DNA of 64,000 nt, taken from the NCBI GenBank assembly GCA_024742835.1, contig JANSXS010000005.1, positions 1 through 64,000 on the forward strand, read 5' to 3'. The position numbers and the translations under genes were made by a program. Below, piece by piece: positions 1 to 12,097 of this stretch. Each line of letters opens with the position of its first letter. Position 1 is the stretch's first letter. This DNA is from Paracoccaceae bacterium (GTDB lineage Bacteria > Pseudomonadota > Alphaproteobacteria > Rhodobacterales > Rhodobacteraceae). The notes beneath the pieces are model-generated. The model had not been told where the DNA came from and searched no databases. It worked only from the letters and a program-made list of their open reading frames with translations.

Positions 1-371
1 AGCCATGCCAGCGCAAGCTGCGCCATGATCCCCAACAGATAGGATCGGCTGGGCCATGTCAGTTCCCGCATGATCCAGACGATGGGCCAGATCATCAGAA
101 CGAACAGGATAAGCCGCATCCGCCGCCGGATCATCACGGCAAAGCGCATCCGCCATTTGGGCCAGCCTTCGCGGGTGCGCAGCCAGTCGTTGAGTCGCTG
201 TGCAAGAAGTTTCGCCAGGATCTGTGCCAGCACGAAAATCGCCAGGGCAATGACGACCTGATAGGCATTCCACGGGCGCAACAGGCTGTTCGTGAATGTC
301 TCGGCGTGGTCGAGCAGCGTCTGCGCCAGCGATTGTACGGTGTCCGACAGCGGCAGCGTTTCGGGTTCCAT
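1..371 (-). CDS. MscS-family mechanosensitive channel, N-terminal part (cut by window edge)
   Basis: Reading leftward from an ATG at 371 gives about 123 residues open to the window edge. The protein starts MEPETLPLSDTVQSLAQ, then has a hydrophobic helix (VVIALAIFVLAQILAKLLA), a basic stretch (MRFAVMIRRRMR) and a second hydrophobic helix (LILFVLMIWPIVWIM). This resembles the N-terminal transmembrane region of large MscS-like small-conductance channels of Rhodobacterales. The pore and beta domain would lie outside the window, so the family call is an inference. It is divergent from the hydrolase gene starting at 476. Confidence 0.5.
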   Translation of the reverse strand, partial: MEPETLPLSDTVQSLAQTLLDHAETFTNSLLRPWNAYQVVIALAIFVLAQILAKLLAQRLNDWLRTREGWPKWRMRFAVMIRRRMRLILFVLMIWPIVWIMRELTWPSRSYLLGIMAQLALAW

Positions 372-475
372 CGCCCAACCTTGCCTCAGCGGGCAAGCGG
401 GGGCAAGTCGGGTCTGGACACCCGCCGACAGAGGCGTAGGCTCTGAGCGCTGACGAACAGGGAGGACGGGCGATA

Positions 476-1402
476 ATGACCACTGCGCTGATATATCACG
501 AGGACGGGCTGAAACATCTCATGCCCGATGGCCACCCCGAGCGCGTGGCGCGGCTCCAGGCCCTGATGCCCGCCCTTGAGGGCAAGACGGTGACCCGCGT
601 CGAGGCGCCGTTCTGCGACGAGGCCGACCTGCTGTTGTGTCACCCGCAATCCTATATCGACGCGATCCGCGATGCGGCCCCGGTCGACGGTTTCGTGCAG
701 CTTGACGGGGACACCTACATGTCGCCCGGCACGCTGGATTGCGTGATGCGCGCCGTGGGCGGCACCATCAAGGGTGTCGACATGGTTCTGGCGGGCGAGG
801 CCCGAAACGCCTTTGTCGCCATGCGCCCGCCCGGCCATCACGCGGAAACCGCGACGCCGATGGGATTCTGCCTGTTCGGCTCGGTGGCCATCGCCGCCCG
901 GCACGCGCTGGAACGGCACGGGCTGTCTCGGGTGGCTGTCGTGGATTTCGACGTGCATCATGGCAATGGCACACAGGATCTGTTGTGGTCCGAGGCGCGG
1001 ACGTTTTTCGTCTCGTCGCACCAGTCGCCGCTTTGGCCCGGCTCTGGCGCGCCGGATGAGCGCGGCGCGCATGACAACGTACTTAACGTGCCGCTTGCCC
1101 CCGGTTCGGGCGGATCGGTGTTCCGGCAGGAATACGAGGGCCGGGTCTTTCCCGCGTTGAATGCGTTCCAGCCCGAGCTGATCCTGATCTCGGCAGGGTT
1201 CGATGCCCATGTGGACGATCCGCTGGCCAATCTTGCGCTGGTCGAAGAGGATTTCGCCTGGGTCACGCGCAAGCTGTGCGACATCGCCTCTGAACATTGC
1301 GAGGGGCGCGTGGTGTCGTATCTGGAAGGCGGCTACGATCTTGATGCGCTGGCCGCTAGCGGGGCCGTGCATCTGGATGAGTTGATCGCGCGGAACGGAT
1401 AG
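476..1402 (+). CDS. Histone deacetylase family protein (acetylpolyamine/acetoin-utilization type)
   Basis: 308 residues with the arginase/deacetylase fold signatures. The catalytic His pair is at 121-122 (RPPGHHAE). Zinc ligands lie in DFDVHHGNG (Asp159, His161) and SAGFDAH (Asp243), and the transition-state Tyr is in EGGYD (Tyr287). These are the HDAC-superfamily residues that hydrolyse N-acetyl amide bonds; the natural bacterial substrate (acetylpolyamine, acetylated protein or other) cannot be told from sequence. GGAGG lies just upstream of the ATG. It converges with the ion-channel gene ending at 1410, with only 7 bases between. Confidence 0.9.
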   Translation: MTTALIYHEDGLKHLMPDGHPERVARLQALMPALEGKTVTRVEAPFCDEADLLLCHPQSYIDAIRDAAPVDGFVQLDGDTYMSPGTLDCVMRAVGGTIKGVDMVLAGEARNAFVAMRPPGHHAETATPMGFCLFGSVAIAARHALERHGLSRVAVVDFDVHHGNGTQDLLWSEARTFFVSSHQSPLWPGSGAPDERGAHDNVLNVPLAPGSGGSVFRQEYEGRVFPALNAFQPELILISAGFDAHVDDPLANLALVEEDFAWVTRKLCDIASEHCEGRVVSYLEGGYDLDALAASGAVHLDELIARNG

Positions 1403-1409
1403 CCGCGCG

Positions 1410-1844
1410 TCAGTCCCGCAGATTGTGCTGAATGCGGCGGGTATGGCGCAGGGTATCGGTGATCATCGCGGTCATCAGGCCGAACATGAGGAATCCGTTT
1501 GCCCCGGTCATCCCGCCCAGAAGGCGTTCCGACGTGGGCATGAGATCGTCCCCGAAGCCCAACGTGGTATAGGCAACAAGAGAGTAATAGACCGCCTCTT
1601 CCATTGTCGAGAACACCCCCAGAACGTGAAACACGATCGCCCAGAGCCAGACACCGAAGGTGACAATCCCCATGATCGCGACGACGACCAGCAGGATCAC
1701 GCAGACCAGCTTGGCCGGATGCGGGGGGCGGCGCAGCCATGATTCCATTCTAAGGAACATCTCGTTCAGCCCCCACCACATCATGGACCCGCCGCTCAGC
1801 GACACGAGCGTAACGATCGAGCCAAGAAACAATTGTTCCAACAT
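1410..1844 (-). CDS. Small potassium channel family protein (Ion_trans_2)
   Basis: 144-residue membrane protein. Hydrophobic segments lie near residues 5-25 and 46-72, then a pore loop with the filter motif AYTTLGFGDD (residues 91-100), then a last helix near 108-128 and a basic tail (TLRHTRRIQHNLRD). The TxGFGD filter and 2TM-pore layout match the Ion_trans_2 family, so K+ selectivity is likely. No cytoplasmic ligand or RCK domain is present, so gating is unknown. It is monocistronic and convergent with the upstream hydrolase gene. Confidence 0.85.
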   Translation of the reverse strand: MLEQLFLGSIVTLVSLSGGSMMWWGLNEMFLRMESWLRRPPHPAKLVCVILLVVVAIMGIVTFGVWLWAIVFHVLGVFSTMEEAVYYSLVAYTTLGFGDDLMPTSERLLGGMTGANGFLMFGLMTAMITDTLRHTRRIQHNLRD

Positions 1845-1919
1845 CGGCTATTCCCTGTCTGGCCATGCGTCAGCTTTCAAACGCGTATGGCGCCTTGCGG
1901 ATCCTGATACCTTCAAGCG

Positions 1920-2005
1920 CAAAGCTCAAAGCGTTTGTCACCCTGAAGCATTCCACCTTTAACCTGACACATCGGCCAAAGGCGGAACGCTTGCAACGCT
2001 TTAGC
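1920..2005. repeat. Dispersed repeat family A, short form (copy A1)
   Basis: About 86 bases just downstream of the LysR gene end. It contains CAAAGCGTTTG-like and CGCTTGCAACGCTTTAG ends around a core reading AACCTGACACATCGGCCAAAGG. The reverse complement of this core recurs at 13840-13915, and related sequence occurs at 28627-28740, 40419-40533 and 40560-40617. It is non-coding. Confidence 0.7.
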
Positions 2006-2019
2006 GCCCCGCCCGCGCA

Positions 2020-2949
2020 TCAATCGACGCCATACCGCTTGCGCGCTGCGCTTTCCTGCAAAAGCCAATCGGCCACCACGTCGCGCTCGGGATGGCGCGG
2101 CGCGTCCTTGCGGCGTAACAGGTAATAGCCCGAATGCGTGCGGACATGCGCGCGTCCCAGTGGCCGCACCAGCGCGCCCTTGCGGATGTGTCGGTCCACC
2201 AGATGCCCCCAGCCCAACGCCACGCCCAGCCCGTCGGCCGCCGCCTGTATCGCCAGCGGGTAGGTATTGACCAGCGTCGAGCGCGGCACGCTGTCGGGGT
2301 CCACGTCCTTTTGCGCCAGCCATGTCGGCCAGTTCAGCCATTCGGCATGGTTGTTGCTGACCTCGATCAGGGCGTGCCCGCTGAGGGACGCGACATCGGG
2401 GATCGTTCCGTGCGCTTCGATATAGCCCGGCGCGCAGACCGGAAACACGGTTTCGCCGAACAGGATCCGGGCGTCATAGCCGGGCCAGTCCCCATCGCCG
2501 CGCAGGATGGTAAGTTCGACATCCTCGGCAAGGCATTCGGAATCGCGGTCCGACGACAGCAGGCTGATGGTGATGTTGCGGTTGCGGTTGCGAAAATCGC
2601 GCAGCCTTGGCATCAGCCAAAGCGAGGCGACGGAATTTGTGGCCGCCAGCCGTACCGTGCCGCGCGCCTGTTCGCTCAGCAGCGCTACGGAAACCCGTTC
2701 CAGTGCCTTGAGCGGCGGCGTGATACCCCCCAAAAGCCTGCGCCCGTGATCCGTCAGTTCGACAGCGCGGTGCCGACGCAGGAAAAGCTGGCAGTTGTAA
2801 TGCAGTTCCAACAGGCGAATCTTGCGGCTCACGGCGGTTTCGCTGACATTCAGCACCCGCGCGGCGGCGGCAAAGCTTTCCAGCTCGGCGGCCACTTCGA
2901 AGGCCACCAAGTAATCAAGGCGTGGCAAGGCCGCCCTGTTTTTAAGCAT
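2020..2949 (-). CDS. LysR-family transcriptional regulator, GcvA-like
   Basis: 309 residues from the ATG at 2949, which gives the usual LysR length; a longer in-frame start at 3024 would run into the promoter region. The winged HTH is at about residues 10-68 (SFAAAARVLNVSETAVSRKIRLLE), followed by the two-lobed periplasmic-binding-like effector domain. It is transcribed divergently from the ABC importer genes starting at 3137, so it most likely controls them and perhaps the downstream DUF1989-GcvT gene in response to the transported compound. An inverted repeat TTTGCC-N13-GGCAAA lies in the shared intergenic region. GcvA-likeness is by overall feel only. Confidence 0.88.
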   Translation of the reverse strand: MLKNRAALPRLDYLVAFEVAAELESFAAAARVLNVSETAVSRKIRLLELHYNCQLFLRRHRAVELTDHGRRLLGGITPPLKALERVSVALLSEQARGTVRLAATNSVASLWLMPRLRDFRNRNRNITISLLSSDRDSECLAEDVELTILRGDGDWPGYDARILFGETVFPVCAPGYIEAHGTIPDVASLSGHALIEVSNNHAEWLNWPTWLAQKDVDPDSVPRSTLVNTYPLAIQAAADGLGVALGWGHLVDRHIRKGALVRPLGRAHVRTHSGYYLLRRKDAPRHPERDVVADWLLQESAARKRYGVD

Positions 2950-3000
2950 TCCGCACCGCCGGTTTTTACCCTGCGTAAACCTTAGCCGACATGCCCGGGA

Positions 3001-4093
<1,093 letters not shown>

Positions 4094-4110
4094 TACGGTG
4101 CCACGCGCTT

Positions 4111-4131
4111 GCCTGATCCCTGTTTTCAGGC
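4111..4131 (+). other. Small hairpin between binding-protein and ATPase genes
   Basis: GCCTGA (4111-4116) pairs with TCAGGC (4126-4131) in the 122-base gap between the binding-protein stop and the ATPase start. It has no clean T-run. Such hairpins often stabilise the upstream mRNA or attenuate read-through so that binding protein is made in excess; this is inferred from position only. Confidence 0.3.
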
Positions 4132-4215
4132 GGGCGTCACAGTCGAAGCGGCCCTGTGTGCAATCTTTGCCGCAGGGCCGCGCGAACCTCTTGCAGATAT
4201 GGAAGTGCGCCCCCA

Positions 4216-5244
4216 ATGACTACAGACCAGCCCGTCATTTCCTGCCGCGACGTCTGGAAACTTTTTGGACCCGATCCGCAAGGATACCTTGCCGGCATGA
4301 CACCGGGCCGCAGCTATGACGAGATCTGCGCGGATGGGTATATCGCCGGGGTCAAGGATGTGACCGTTGATGTGGCAAGGGGCGAGATGCTGGTCATCAT
4401 GGGCCTGTCGGGGTCCGGCAAATCCACGCTGGTCCGGTGCCTGTCGCGTCTGCATGACATTACCGGCGGCGTGATCGAGGTCGAGGGGCAGGATATCATG
4501 GCCCTGTCTGAAAAAGACCTGATCGAACTCAGGCGCTCCAAGATGGGCATGGTGTTCCAGTCCTTTGGCCTGCTGCCGCATCGCACGGTGCTGGAAAACG
4601 TGGCTTTTCCGCTGGAAATGCGCGGACAGGACAAGCATGCCCGCCGCGCCCGCGCGATGGAGGTGATCGAGCTGGTGGGCCTTGGTGGCCGAGAGGAGTA
4701 TTTCCCGCGCGAGCTTTCCGGTGGTCAGCAACAACGCGTGGGCATCGCCCGCTCCCTTGCCATCGAACCGGATATCTGGTTTCTGGACGAGCCGTTCTCG
4801 GCGCTCGATCCGCTCATCCGGCGCGAGATGCAGGATGAATTCCTGAGACTCCAGGGGATGCTGGGCAAGACCATCGTTTTCATCACCCATGATTTCGACG
4901 AGGCGCTGCGCCTTGCCGACCGTATCGCCAGAATGAAGAACGGCGTGATCGAGCAATGCGATACGCCAGACCGGATCGTGCTGGACCCGCAAACTGAATA
5001 TGTCCGGAAATTCACCGAGGATATCGACAAGGCCCGTGTTGTGCTTGCCGGGACGTTATCGACCCCGGTCAACGGGCACGCGGTCGAGGGCGCGCCCGTT
5101 TCAAGCCACGAGACCATCCAGAAAATCGCCCGGCAACTGGTGAACGACACCCGCGATCATCTGCCGGTGGCCGATGACAGCGGCAAGGTGATCGGCGTGC
5201 TGGAACGGCAAAAGGCGCTGGACGTGCTGCTTGGGGGCGCGTGA
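4216..5244 (+). CDS. Glycine betaine/proline-type ABC transporter ATP-binding protein (ProV-like)
   Basis: 342 residues from the ATG at 4216. Walker A is GLSGSGKST (63-71), the Q-loop is in VFQSFGLLPH, the signature is LSGGQQQR (168-175) and Walker B is IWFLDEP (188-194). The N-terminal ~45 residues (KLFGPDPQGYLAGMTPGRS) are the extension typical of ProV/OpuAA ATPases. The C-terminal ~75 residues contain only about one CBS-like unit (DHLPVADDSGKVIGVLERQKAL), shorter than the tandem CBS pair of osmoregulated OpuA. Its TGA is one base before the permease ATG, so the two are translationally coupled. Confidence 0.9.
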   Translation: MTTDQPVISCRDVWKLFGPDPQGYLAGMTPGRSYDEICADGYIAGVKDVTVDVARGEMLVIMGLSGSGKSTLVRCLSRLHDITGGVIEVEGQDIMALSEKDLIELRRSKMGMVFQSFGLLPHRTVLENVAFPLEMRGQDKHARRARAMEVIELVGLGGREEYFPRELSGGQQQRVGIARSLAIEPDIWFLDEPFSALDPLIRREMQDEFLRLQGMLGKTIVFITHDFDEALRLADRIARMKNGVIEQCDTPDRIVLDPQTEYVRKFTEDIDKARVVLAGTLSTPVNGHAVEGAPVSSHETIQKIARQLVNDTRDHLPVADDSGKVIGVLERQKALDVLLGGA

Positions 5245-5245
5245 T

Positions 5246-7240
5246 ATGGCCGATATCGCCACAAGCGCCTTGCCGTCGCGCCCCGCAACCCCGCCGCGTG
5301 ACCGGGTGCTGCAAGCCCTGCTTTTGCTGGCAGTCCTGCTGACCGCGCTGAAGCCGGTGCTGCCCGATATGCTGATCCGCCTGCCAGAGGCGTGGATCCC
5401 ACCCTTTGCCGCTTGGCTCGATGCGTTTTTCGAGGCGATCAAGGGCGATCCGGCGACTGGGCGTTTTGGTCTGATGATGATCACCCGTTGGTTTGCCGAA
5501 GGGCCGCTGGACTTTCTGTTGGGAGTGGCCGCCAACCTGTTGGAGGGCAAGTATCGCTGGCCCTTTGTCAGCGATCCGATCCCGTGGTCGGCCATAGCCG
5601 TGGCGGGGGCGGTACTTGGCTATTACCTTGGCGGTTGGAAAATTGCGCTTTTGGCGGGCGGTACCTTTGTCTGGACCGCGACGATGGGCCAATGGGAAAT
5701 CACCATGCAGACCCTGTCGGTTCTGGCCGTTGCCGCGCCAATGGGCTTTGCCATCGGGCTTGTCGTGGGCATTGCGGCGTGGAAATGGAAAGCTGTGGAT
5801 ACCGCGATCAGGCCGGTCTTGGCGGTGATGCAGACGCTCCCGTTCTATACCTACCTCTTACCCGCGGTGATCTTCTTCAAGGTCGGGCCGACGGCGGGGG
5901 CCATCGCCACCACGATCTACGCCACGCCGCCGATGATCCTGATGACGGCATTGGGGCTCAAGAAAGTATCGCCCGAGATCGTCGAAGCGGGCAAGATGTC
6001 GGGCTGCACCCGCTGGCAGATGCTGACCAAGGTCTATATCCCCTCGGCCCGCACCGAGATACTGGTGGGGGTCAATCAGGTGATCATGCTGTCGCTGGCG
6101 ATGGTCGTTCTGACCGCCTTTATCGGGATGCCGGGCCTGGGCGGCAAGCTTCTGGCGATGATGAACAGCTTCAAGCTGGGCCGCTCCATCGAGATCGGGA
6201 TCACCATCGTGTTGGTGGCCATCATGCTGGACCAGATGTCAAAGGCGTGGGTCCACAAGCTGCCCGAACATTTCGAGAAGGGCACGCCCTGGCATGTTCG
6301 GCACAAGTATCTGTTGATTGGCATCACCGGCTTTGTCGCCTTTTTCGTGCTGGCCCAGTTTGTTGAGTATTTCAACGAGGTGGGCCGCCGCCAGTCGCTT
6401 TCGATGGGCCGCGAGATCGACAGCGTGATCAAGGATTTTCTGGCGCTCGACGTGGTGCAGGCGGTAACCGGCACGATCCGCTATGTACTCAATGTCTGGG
6501 TTCTGGTGCCGTTCCGCGATGCTCTGCTGTGGATTCCGACGCCCGCCTTCATCCTGTTCGTCATGGCCTTTGCCTATGCGCTGGGCGGCAAGCGCCCCGC
6601 GATCTACGCCGCGGTCTTCTTCACGCTCGTGGCGCTGTCGGGCTGGTGGGACAGGTCGATCATCACGCTTTATTCCGTGCTATCCGCAGTGTTCATCTCC
6701 ACGCTGATCGGCCTGCCGCTTGGTATATTCGCCGCAAGGTCTGAAAAATGGGCCAACCGCATCCTGATTGTCTGCGACACGGCACAGACTTTCCCCAGCT
6801 TCATCTACCTGTTGCCTGCGATCATGCTGTTCGGCATCACCGACACCACCGTGGTGCTGTCCATAGTGATCTTCACCACCGTGCCGTTGACGCGCTACAC
6901 CATCGAGGGGCTGCGCGCCGTGCCGGCCGAGATGACAGAGGCCGCCGACATGTCCGGTTGCACTCGCTGGCAGAAGCTGACCTCGGTGCAGTTCCCGCTG
7001 GCCATGCCAACGCTGGCGGTTGGCTTCAATCAGGCGATAATGTTCGCCTTCTTCATGGTGATCATCGCGGCCTTTATCGGTACGCAGGATCTGGGGCAGG
7101 AATTGCAGCGCACGCTGGCGGGCACCGATCTGGGCAAGAACTTTGTCCTTGGCATCAACGTGTCGCTTATGGCGCTCACCTTTGACCTGGCGATCATGAG
7201 CTGGGCCAATCGCCGCCGAAAGGCACTGGGCCTTGGCTGA
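5246..7240 (+). CDS. Double-domain glycine betaine-type ABC permease (ProW-like tandem fusion)
   Basis: 664 residues, about twice the length of ordinary ProW. Two copies of the permease core are evident: the EAA-type loop SGCTRWQMLTKVYIPSA with FNQ/VNQ-like helix and AFIGMPGLG near residues 250-300, and SGCTRWQKLTSVQFPLA with AAFIGTQDLG near residues 570-620. Around them are roughly a dozen hydrophobic helices. One polypeptide therefore supplies both halves of the translocation pore, which would otherwise be a homodimer. It starts one base after the ATPase stop. No soluble binding-protein domain is fused to it. Confidence 0.9.
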   Translation: MADIATSALPSRPATPPRDRVLQALLLLAVLLTALKPVLPDMLIRLPEAWIPPFAAWLDAFFEAIKGDPATGRFGLMMITRWFAEGPLDFLLGVAANLLEGKYRWPFVSDPIPWSAIAVAGAVLGYYLGGWKIALLAGGTFVWTATMGQWEITMQTLSVLAVAAPMGFAIGLVVGIAAWKWKAVDTAIRPVLAVMQTLPFYTYLLPAVIFFKVGPTAGAIATTIYATPPMILMTALGLKKVSPEIVEAGKMSGCTRWQMLTKVYIPSARTEILVGVNQVIMLSLAMVVLTAFIGMPGLGGKLLAMMNSFKLGRSIEIGITIVLVAIMLDQMSKAWVHKLPEHFEKGTPWHVRHKYLLIGITGFVAFFVLAQFVEYFNEVGRRQSLSMGREIDSVIKDFLALDVVQAVTGTIRYVLNVWVLVPFRDALLWIPTPAFILFVMAFAYALGGKRPAIYAAVFFTLVALSGWWDRSIITLYSVLSAVFISTLIGLPLGIFAARSEKWANRILIVCDTAQTFPSFIYLLPAIMLFGITDTTVVLSIVIFTTVPLTRYTIEGLRAVPAEMTEAADMSGCTRWQKLTSVQFPLAMPTLAVGFNQAIMFAFFMVIIAAFIGTQDLGQELQRTLAGTDLGKNFVLGINVSLMALTFDLAIMSWANRRRKALGLG

Positions 7241-7303
7241 TGTCCTGCATATATCCCGCGACGCAGCGCTGCCGCATAAAGACCCTGACCGCAAGGCAAG
7301 ACC

Positions 7304-9676
7304 ATGAATATCAAACCCGTCTTCGAAACCCCCTATGAACGTGCCGGGATCATCACGCCGGGCCTGCCGATCCTGCCGCATGGCACCGAACGGCATCCCG
7401 TACCCGGCGGCGGATCGCGCGCCGTGCCGGTCTATCGTGGCGACGAGATTTCCGTGCTGGACCGCGAAGGGCTGCAACCGGGGGAACTGGTGTTTTTCAC
7501 CCCCGACGGCAACAGCGATCCGGGCAAGCTGGGCGCATCGAGCGCGGGGCGCCCGGATGGCGTGATCTCGGTGCTGGACAACGGGTCAGCTTCGGGGACG
7601 AAGGTGGCCAAAGCGTTGGATAAGGCCGGTTTCAAGCTGGGCCAAGCACAGGCGATCAATCTTTTCGCCGATGGCTCGCGCCCCGGCGACATGATGCATT
7701 TCATCGCCGAATGTGACGGCCTTCTGATCGCCGCCGCACCGGGTGGCCCCATGCGCCCCGGAGAGCAAAACCCGCCCACGGAGCTGATCCTGTATATCCG
7801 CCGCGCCGACCCCAAGATGGCAAAGGGCGGCCACGCGCTGCCCGATCCGCTGGCGGACCCGATCCATGATATCAACATCCAGCCCGGTCAGGCGATGTCC
7901 TATCAGGTGAAAAAGGGCGAATTCATCCAGGTGCTCGATATCCAGGGCCGGGAATGCTCGGACTTTCAGGCGTTTTCCACCCGCGCGCTCGACAAGGGCC
8001 GCGTGCGCGAGATCGACCCGACGACCACCCGCGCGCTGATGGGGTCGCTTTATCCCCAACCCGGCATCTTTTCCAAATACTGGACGGTGGATCACGAACC
8101 GCTGGTCGAGATCGTGCAGGATACATGCGGGCGCCACGACATGTTCGGCCTTGCCTGCACCGCGCGCTATTACGAGGAACTGGGCTATCCCGGCCATGTG
8201 AACTGTTCGGAAAATATGAACGCCGATCTGGCGCAATACGGCATCACGCCGCGCGGCGGCTGGCCGGCGATCAACTTTTTCTTCAACACCATGCTGGACG
8301 ACACCAACGCCATCGGCATGGACGATCCGTGGTCGCGCCCGGGCGATTACGTGCTTCTGCGCGCGCTCACCGACCTTGTCTGCATCTCGTCGGCCTGTCC
8401 CTGTGATGTGGACCCGGCCAACGGATGGAACCCTACCGACATACAAGTGCGGACCTATGGCGCGACAGAGGAGTTCGACCGCGCCATCGGCTACAGGAAA
8501 TCTGCGGAGGCCCAAGTGGAACTCACCAAGAAGACCGGTTTTCACGACCGTTTCGCCAAGCTGACCCGGGATTTCACCGAGTATAACGGCTATTGGCTAC
8601 CCAACAGCTTTACCAATCACGGCCCCATCGCGGAATATTGGGCCTGCCGCGAAAAGGCGGCGATCATGGATCTGTCGCCTCTGCGCAAATACGAAGTGAC
8701 AGGGCCGGACGCCGAAAAGCTGATGCAGTATTGCGTGACGCGCAACGTCAAGAAACTGGCGGTGGGCCAGCTTGTCTATACCGCGATCTGCTACGAGCAT
8801 GGCGGCATGATTGACGATGGCACGCTGTTCCGTCTGGGGGAGAGCAATTTCCGCTGGATCGGGGGCAATGACACCTCTGGTCTGTGGCTGCGCGAACAGG
8901 CACAGAAGCTGGGGCTGAACGTCTGGGTGCGCAACTCCACCGACCAGCTTCATAACGTGGCCGTGCAGGGGCCACTGAGCCGCGATATCCTGGAAGAGGT
9001 TCTGTGGACCGCGCCCGCCGCGCCCACGGTCGAGGAACTGGGCATGTTCCGGTTCACCGTGGCGCGCTTGGGCGATTTCGACGGCACGGCGGTGGTGTTG
9101 GGTCGTGCGGGCTATTCGGGCGAGCTTGGCTACGAGGTGTTCTGCCACCCGAAAGACGCGCCCGAGGTGTTCGACGCGATCTGGGCCGCCGGGGAGCCGA
9201 AGGGCATGGTGCCGCTGGGATTGGCCGCGCTGGATATGGTGCGGATCGAGGCGGGCCTGATTTTTGCCGGGAGCGAGTTCGATGACCAGACTGACCCGTT
9301 CGAGGCGGGCATCCCATTCACCGTGCCTCTGAAATCCAAGGAGGATGATTTTATCGGGCGGGCCGCACTGGAGACCCGCAAGGCGCATCCGCATCGCAAG
9401 ATGGTGGGGTTGGAGATCGACGGTGGCGTGGTCCCCAGCCCTGGCGATTGCGTGCGGGTGGGTCGCGCGCAAGTGGGCGAGGTCACGTCCGCCATGAAAT
9501 CCCCGATCCTTGGCAAGACCATCGCGCTGGCGCGCGTGGACGTGACCCATGCCGAGCCGGGCACCGAGATCGAAGTGGGCCAGCTGGATGGCTTGCAGAA
9601 GCGCCTGCGCGCCCATGTGGTGCCCTATCCGCATTTCGACCCCACCAAGGAGCGTGTGAAGGGGAATTATACCTGA
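7304..9676 (+). CDS. DUF1989-DUF1989-GcvT fusion protein (aminomethyltransferase family)
   Basis: 790 residues. Residues about 1-180 and 190-410 each carry the barrel motif of DUF1989: GDEISVLDREG near 46-56 and GEFIQVLDIQG near 204-214. The second copy continues with the full DUF1989 pattern (CGRHDMFGLAC, GHVNCSENMNADL, SSACPCDVDPANGWNPTDI). Residues about 420-790 are a GcvT/DmdA-type folate-binding module with GGMIDDGTLFRL near 497-508, where the GcvT catalytic Asp lies. DUF1989 proteins include the two subunits of carboxyguanidine deiminase; GcvT proteins move methyl or methylene groups to tetrahydrofolate. A demethylating plus C-N-cleaving catabolic enzyme for the imported compound is my inference. 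It lies 63 bases after the permease. Confidence 0.8.
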   Translation: MNIKPVFETPYERAGIITPGLPILPHGTERHPVPGGGSRAVPVYRGDEISVLDREGLQPGELVFFTPDGNSDPGKLGASSAGRPDGVISVLDNGSASGTKVAKALDKAGFKLGQAQAINLFADGSRPGDMMHFIAECDGLLIAAAPGGPMRPGEQNPPTELILYIRRADPKMAKGGHALPDPLADPIHDINIQPGQAMSYQVKKGEFIQVLDIQGRECSDFQAFSTRALDKGRVREIDPTTTRALMGSLYPQPGIFSKYWTVDHEPLVEIVQDTCGRHDMFGLACTARYYEELGYPGHVNCSENMNADLAQYGITPRGGWPAINFFFNTMLDDTNAIGMDDPWSRPGDYVLLRALTDLVCISSACPCDVDPANGWNPTDIQVRTYGATEEFDRAIGYRKSAEAQVELTKKTGFHDRFAKLTRDFTEYNGYWLPNSFTNHGPIAEYWACREKAAIMDLSPLRKYEVTGPDAEKLMQYCVTRNVKKLAVGQLVYTAICYEHGGMIDDGTLFRLGESNFRWIGGNDTSGLWLREQAQKLGLNVWVRNSTDQLHNVAVQGPLSRDILEEVLWTAPAAPTVEELGMFRFTVARLGDFDGTAVVLGRAGYSGELGYEVFCHPKDAPEVFDAIWAAGEPKGMVPLGLAALDMVRIEAGLIFAGSEFDDQTDPFEAGIPFTVPLKSKEDDFIGRAALETRKAHPHRKMVGLEIDGGVVPSPGDCVRVGRAQVGEVTSAMKSPILGKTIALARVDVTHAEPGTEIEVGQLDGLQKRLRAHVVPYPHFDPTKERVKGNYT

Positions 9677-9683
9677 TCCAAAG

Positions 9684-9764
9684 GAGTGGCTGCGCCACGC
9701 CGGTCAGTCGGGAATGAGGGGCGCTGCCCCTCAAACTCCCCGAGGTATTTTGCGCCAGATGAAG
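9684..9764 (+). repeat. Modular hairpin repeat family B (copy B1)
   Basis: Downstream of the fusion gene, three modules follow each other: palindrome GTGGCTGCGCCAC, hairpin GAGGGGCGCTGCCCCTC, and the core CCCCGAGGTATTTTGCGCCA followed by GATGAAG. The same modules recur at 35036-35142 and, inverted, at 13737-13806. The position at the 3' end of a transcription unit suggests a role in termination or mRNA 3' stabilisation. Confidence 0.7.
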
Positions 9765-9805
9765 GTTCGGCCGGGAAAACAGATGCGCTTCGGAAAATGT
9801 CTTGA

Positions 9806-11899
<2,094 letters not shown>

Positions 11900-12097
11900 C
11901 GGGGCAGTGCCTATTCCTTTGCTTCGATCAGCACCAGTACTGAAACATCTTGTCGGCAGGGTGAAAACGGACTTTTGCTGTTTCCCCTACATGAACGATA
12001 CGGCACAAAACCCAGATATTGTCGGGCAAGTGCCGCAGTTGTGCCCGATTTTGCGTTGAGAAAGGTCAGGACAAGAAAATGCACAGAGGTATCGAGA

